A DNA stretch of 5,230 nt from RGIG3009 sp045603285. GTDB taxonomy: Bacteria > Bacillota > Clostridia > Oscillospirales > Acutalibacteraceae. The translations under genes and the position numbers were made by a program. Below the pieces are notes generated by a model. It saw only the letters and a program-made list of their open reading frames with translations, was not told the DNA's origin and did not search any database. Positions 4,240-5,230 of this stretch are shown in pieces; within the stretch, counting starts at the first letter, position 1, and each line of letters opens with the position of its first letter. The stretch covers positions 1 to 5,230 of the forward strand of contig JAZULW010000087.1 of the NCBI GenBank assembly GCA_045603285.1, in the 5' to 3' direction.

Positions 4240-4454
4240 AGTAAGTCTTTTGCAATGCCGACATAAAGTTCTTGACCACACGGACATTTGAAAGGAATAT
4301 TCACTCTATCTTTGTTTATGGTGTGGACTCGGTTACAAACTGGACATTGAGCATCAAACTCCCAATTTTCGTCAATGTCTGACATTTTTTCGATAGGATG
4401 GCTGAATCCGCTTGCATTGATTTCGGTGATAATTTTTCCTTTTTTGTTTTCCAT
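4236..4454 (-). CDS. Small zinc-ribbon-like protein
   Basis: A 72-residue protein with CPVC at 37-40 and CPCG at 57-60, giving C37, C40, C57 and C59 as likely zinc ligands. The second knuckle is C-x-C rather than the usual C-x-x-C. The N-terminal 30 residues are polar. The start is ATG 4454-4452, with AGGAG 8 nt upstream; an upstream in-frame ATG falls between the promoter -10 and this SD. It has its own strong promoter and opposes the early genes, like an independently expressed accessory gene. Function is unknown; nucleic-acid or protein binding is possible. Confidence 0.75.
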   Translation of the reverse strand: MENKKGKIITEINASGFSHPIEKMSDIDENWEFDAQCPVCNRVHTINKDRVNIPFKCPCGQELYVGIAKDLL

Positions 4455-4483
4455 TAAACCAACTCCTTTTGTTTTGATGTTAA

Positions 4484-4512
4484 AAAATAGCACATTTCCG
4501 TCGGCTTGTCAA
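4484..4512 (-). promoter_or_regulatory. Promoter of the zinc-ribbon gene
   Basis: TTGACA (4512-4507), a 17-bp spacer and TATTTT (4489-4484) on the minus strand, about 30 bp before the start codon. Just upstream, GTATATTT (4521-4528) and AAATATAC (4547-4554) form an inverted repeat with an 18-nt gap that could be a control site. Confidence 0.8.
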
Positions 4513-4615
4513 TACCGTCCGTATATTTTTGGTTTCATTTATATGCAAATATACCGAAAGTTGTTAAGTGCGTGATTTTTGAAAATCGTACAATTCTCGT
4601 ATTAAAAAAAGAAAT

Positions 4616-4643
4616 GCCGCCTTGTGTGTCACCACAAGACGAC
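4616..4643 (-). terminator. Intrinsic terminator of RNA unit copy 2
   Basis: An 11-bp stem (4643-4633 with 4626-4616) is followed by TTTCTTTTTTT on the minus strand. Two pairs are G-U on this strand and would be C-A mismatches on the other, so the hairpin is kept for leftward transcription. The sequence differs from copy 1 at several stem positions. Confidence 0.75.
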
Positions 4644-4734
4644 ATTCTAAGGCTATCGCGGGTACGAGTGGCAGAAAACAGTTGGTATATCAATTTCCTG
4701 TCGGTGAGTGACATCACTTTTACTCGCACGGGTG

Positions 4735-4830
4735 TTAACGCGCCTCAACGCATCCCGAACGTGTCCCGGCAATTTGTTTTAGCCCCGCAACACGGGAGGG
4801 CCTCATAAGAAACTTAGACAGTTTCTCCAT
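4735..4830 (-). CDS. Possible 31-residue peptide in RNA unit copy 2
   Basis: ATG 4830-4828 follows the same AAGGAGGTGATG ribosome site. The peptide begins MEKLSKFLMRPSRVAG, identical to copy 1, then continues LKQIAGTRSGCVEAR in a shifted frame. The shared 16 residues have no silent differences at all between copies, so they give no codon-level evidence of protein selection. Treat as a possible leader peptide. Confidence 0.4.
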   Translation of the reverse strand: MEKLSKFLMRPSRVAGLKQIAGTRSGCVEAR

Positions 4831-4862
4831 AAGGCATCACCTCCTTATATCAGAATACGAGA

Positions 4863-4891
4863 ATTGTACTACTCCTTTATAAAAAAGTCAA
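4863..4891 (-). promoter_or_regulatory. Promoter of RNA unit copy 2
   Basis: TTGACT (4891-4886), a 17-bp spacer and TACAAT (4868-4863) on the minus strand. The spacer and -35 lie outside the repeated block and are unlike those of copy 1 in sequence, yet spacing and hexamers are kept, which argues that promoter activity is selected. It diverges from the HTH gene at 4913. Confidence 0.85.
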
Positions 4892-4912
4892 CTAATGGTT
4901 GTAGGTGTGTGT

Positions 4913-5098
4913 ATGAAAATACGTGATTTACGGAAACGTGCGAACATTACGCAAAAAGAACTGGCAAAAAAAATGGGAATTTCACAGCAGGCTGTTGCAA
5001 AGTGGGAAAAAGGGAAAAGTTACCCGAGCATTAAAAGGCTTTCGCAGTTGGCAACAATATTGCGTTGTGATATTTCCGACTTGGTAGCGAGTGAATGA
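4913..5098 (+). CDS. Small Cro/CI-type HTH regulator
   Basis: A 61-residue protein consisting of a single HTH_3 domain: MKIRDLRKRANITQKELAKKMGISQQAVAKWEKGKSYP at 1-38 holds the helix-turn-helix, and ILRCDISDLV at 49-58 is the usual closing helix. It lacks any second domain. ATG 4913 has AGGTG 5 nt upstream; an ATG at 4895 has no SD. No clear promoter is seen on the plus strand, so it may be read from upstream or from a regulated promoter in 4870-4912. The TGA stop is followed by TTTTTGGAGG, which provides the SD of the next gene. Confidence 0.88.
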   Translation: MKIRDLRKRANITQKELAKKMGISQQAVAKWEKGKSYPSIKRLSQLATILRCDISDLVASE

Positions 5099-5115
5099 TT
5101 TTTGGAGGTGGGGTA

Positions 5116-5230
5116 ATGACGCAATACGAGTGGCTGTTTTTGGCTGTTATATTTTTCTCGATATGCGGAGCCGTGTTTTGGGCAATAAAAATACACCCCA
5201 AGCGCGGCGGCTTATGGGTGTACCTTATTT
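5116..5230 (+). CDS. Start of a small membrane protein (cut by window end)
   Basis: An open frame begins at ATG 5116 with GGAGGTG about 5 nt upstream and runs off the window after 38 codons. Residues 5-25 (EWLFLAVIFFSICGAVFWAIK) form one hydrophobic transmembrane segment, followed by the basic HPKRGG and more hydrophobic residues (LWVYLI). It is 17 nt after the HTH stop, so probably in the same operon. Function is unknown. Confidence 0.7.
   Translation, partial: MTQYEWLFLAVIFFSICGAVFWAIKIHPKRGGLWVYLI

Larger units (their letters stand above)
4604..4856 (-). ncRNA. Candidate structured small RNA, copy 2
   Basis: A leftward transcript of about 250 nt is predicted between the promoter at 4863-4891 and a T-run at 4610-4604. 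It shares the SD-like GGAGG, the start-codon hairpin and the CCCG/CGGG loop with copy 1. UGAGGC/GCCUUA (4747-4742 with 4653-4648) replaces UAAGAC/GUCUUA, and GUGCGAGU/ACUCGUAC (4729-4722 with 4669-4662) replaces GCAGGU/ACCUGC. These compensatory changes support an RNA made from the minus strand. The unit lies divergently beside the HTH gene at 4913, as copy 1 does beside 3565. Confidence 0.72.
4573..4869. repeat. Duplicated RNA unit, copy 2
   Basis: This second copy of the 3198-3492 block has the 15-bp flank TGATTTTTGAAAATC, then GTACAATTCTCGTAT at 4588-4602 and its exact reverse complement at 4855-4869. Between the inverted repeats it is 282 bp against 280 bp in copy 1. The right third is almost identical, while the centre differs widely in sequence but not in pairing, showing divergence under structural constraint. 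Confidence 0.9.

Overview
The window looks like the lysogeny and early-control end of a temperate phage or integrative element from a Bacillota host. This rests on strong sigma-A promoters (TTGACA-N17-TATATT type), GGAGG ribosome sites, moderate G+C, and an integrase, ImmA, Cro/CI-type regulators and a ToxN-like toxin that all have a Firmicute flavour. I cannot name the genus. No structural phage gene is visible.

Layout: 1-289 is an attachment region. A core identical in pattern to a tRNA 3' end (126-145) lies between two near-identical arm-type repeats (60-85, 264-289), as expected of an intact attP in a circular or unintegrated form. A tyrosine integrase (290-1408, minus) follows. Diverging from it is a short ImmA-type metallopeptidase gene (1536-1907) that stops just after its last zinc-ligand motif, where a convergent gene begins to overlap it. 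That gene (1890-2360, minus) is a ToxN/CptN-like endoribonuclease. Upstream of it are an intrinsic terminator, two 45-nt repeats that each fold as a pseudoknot with compensatory changes, and a strong promoter: a complete type III toxin-antitoxin module. Next comes a CI/ImmR-like repressor (2598-3044, minus), whose promoter stands back to back with a strong rightward early promoter (3147-3175).

The rightward early region carries small regulators (3565, 3805, 4913), a small unknown protein (4021) and the start of a membrane protein (5116), plus an oppositely oriented zinc-ribbon gene (4236-4454) with its own promoter. A structured unit of about 280-295 bp occurs twice (3198-3492 and 4573-4869). 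On the minus strand each copy has a perfect or near-perfect promoter, an SD with a small ORF inside a hairpin, covarying helices and an intrinsic terminator. I do not recognise it. It is the best candidate here for an undescribed system: a duplicated small-RNA or small-peptide gene sitting divergently beside two HTH regulator genes and antisense to early transcription.

Working model (inference): the repressor and ImmA control the lysogenic state, integrase acts at the adjacent attP, the type III TA module adds maintenance or phage defence, and the two minus-strand RNA units modulate early rightward expression.
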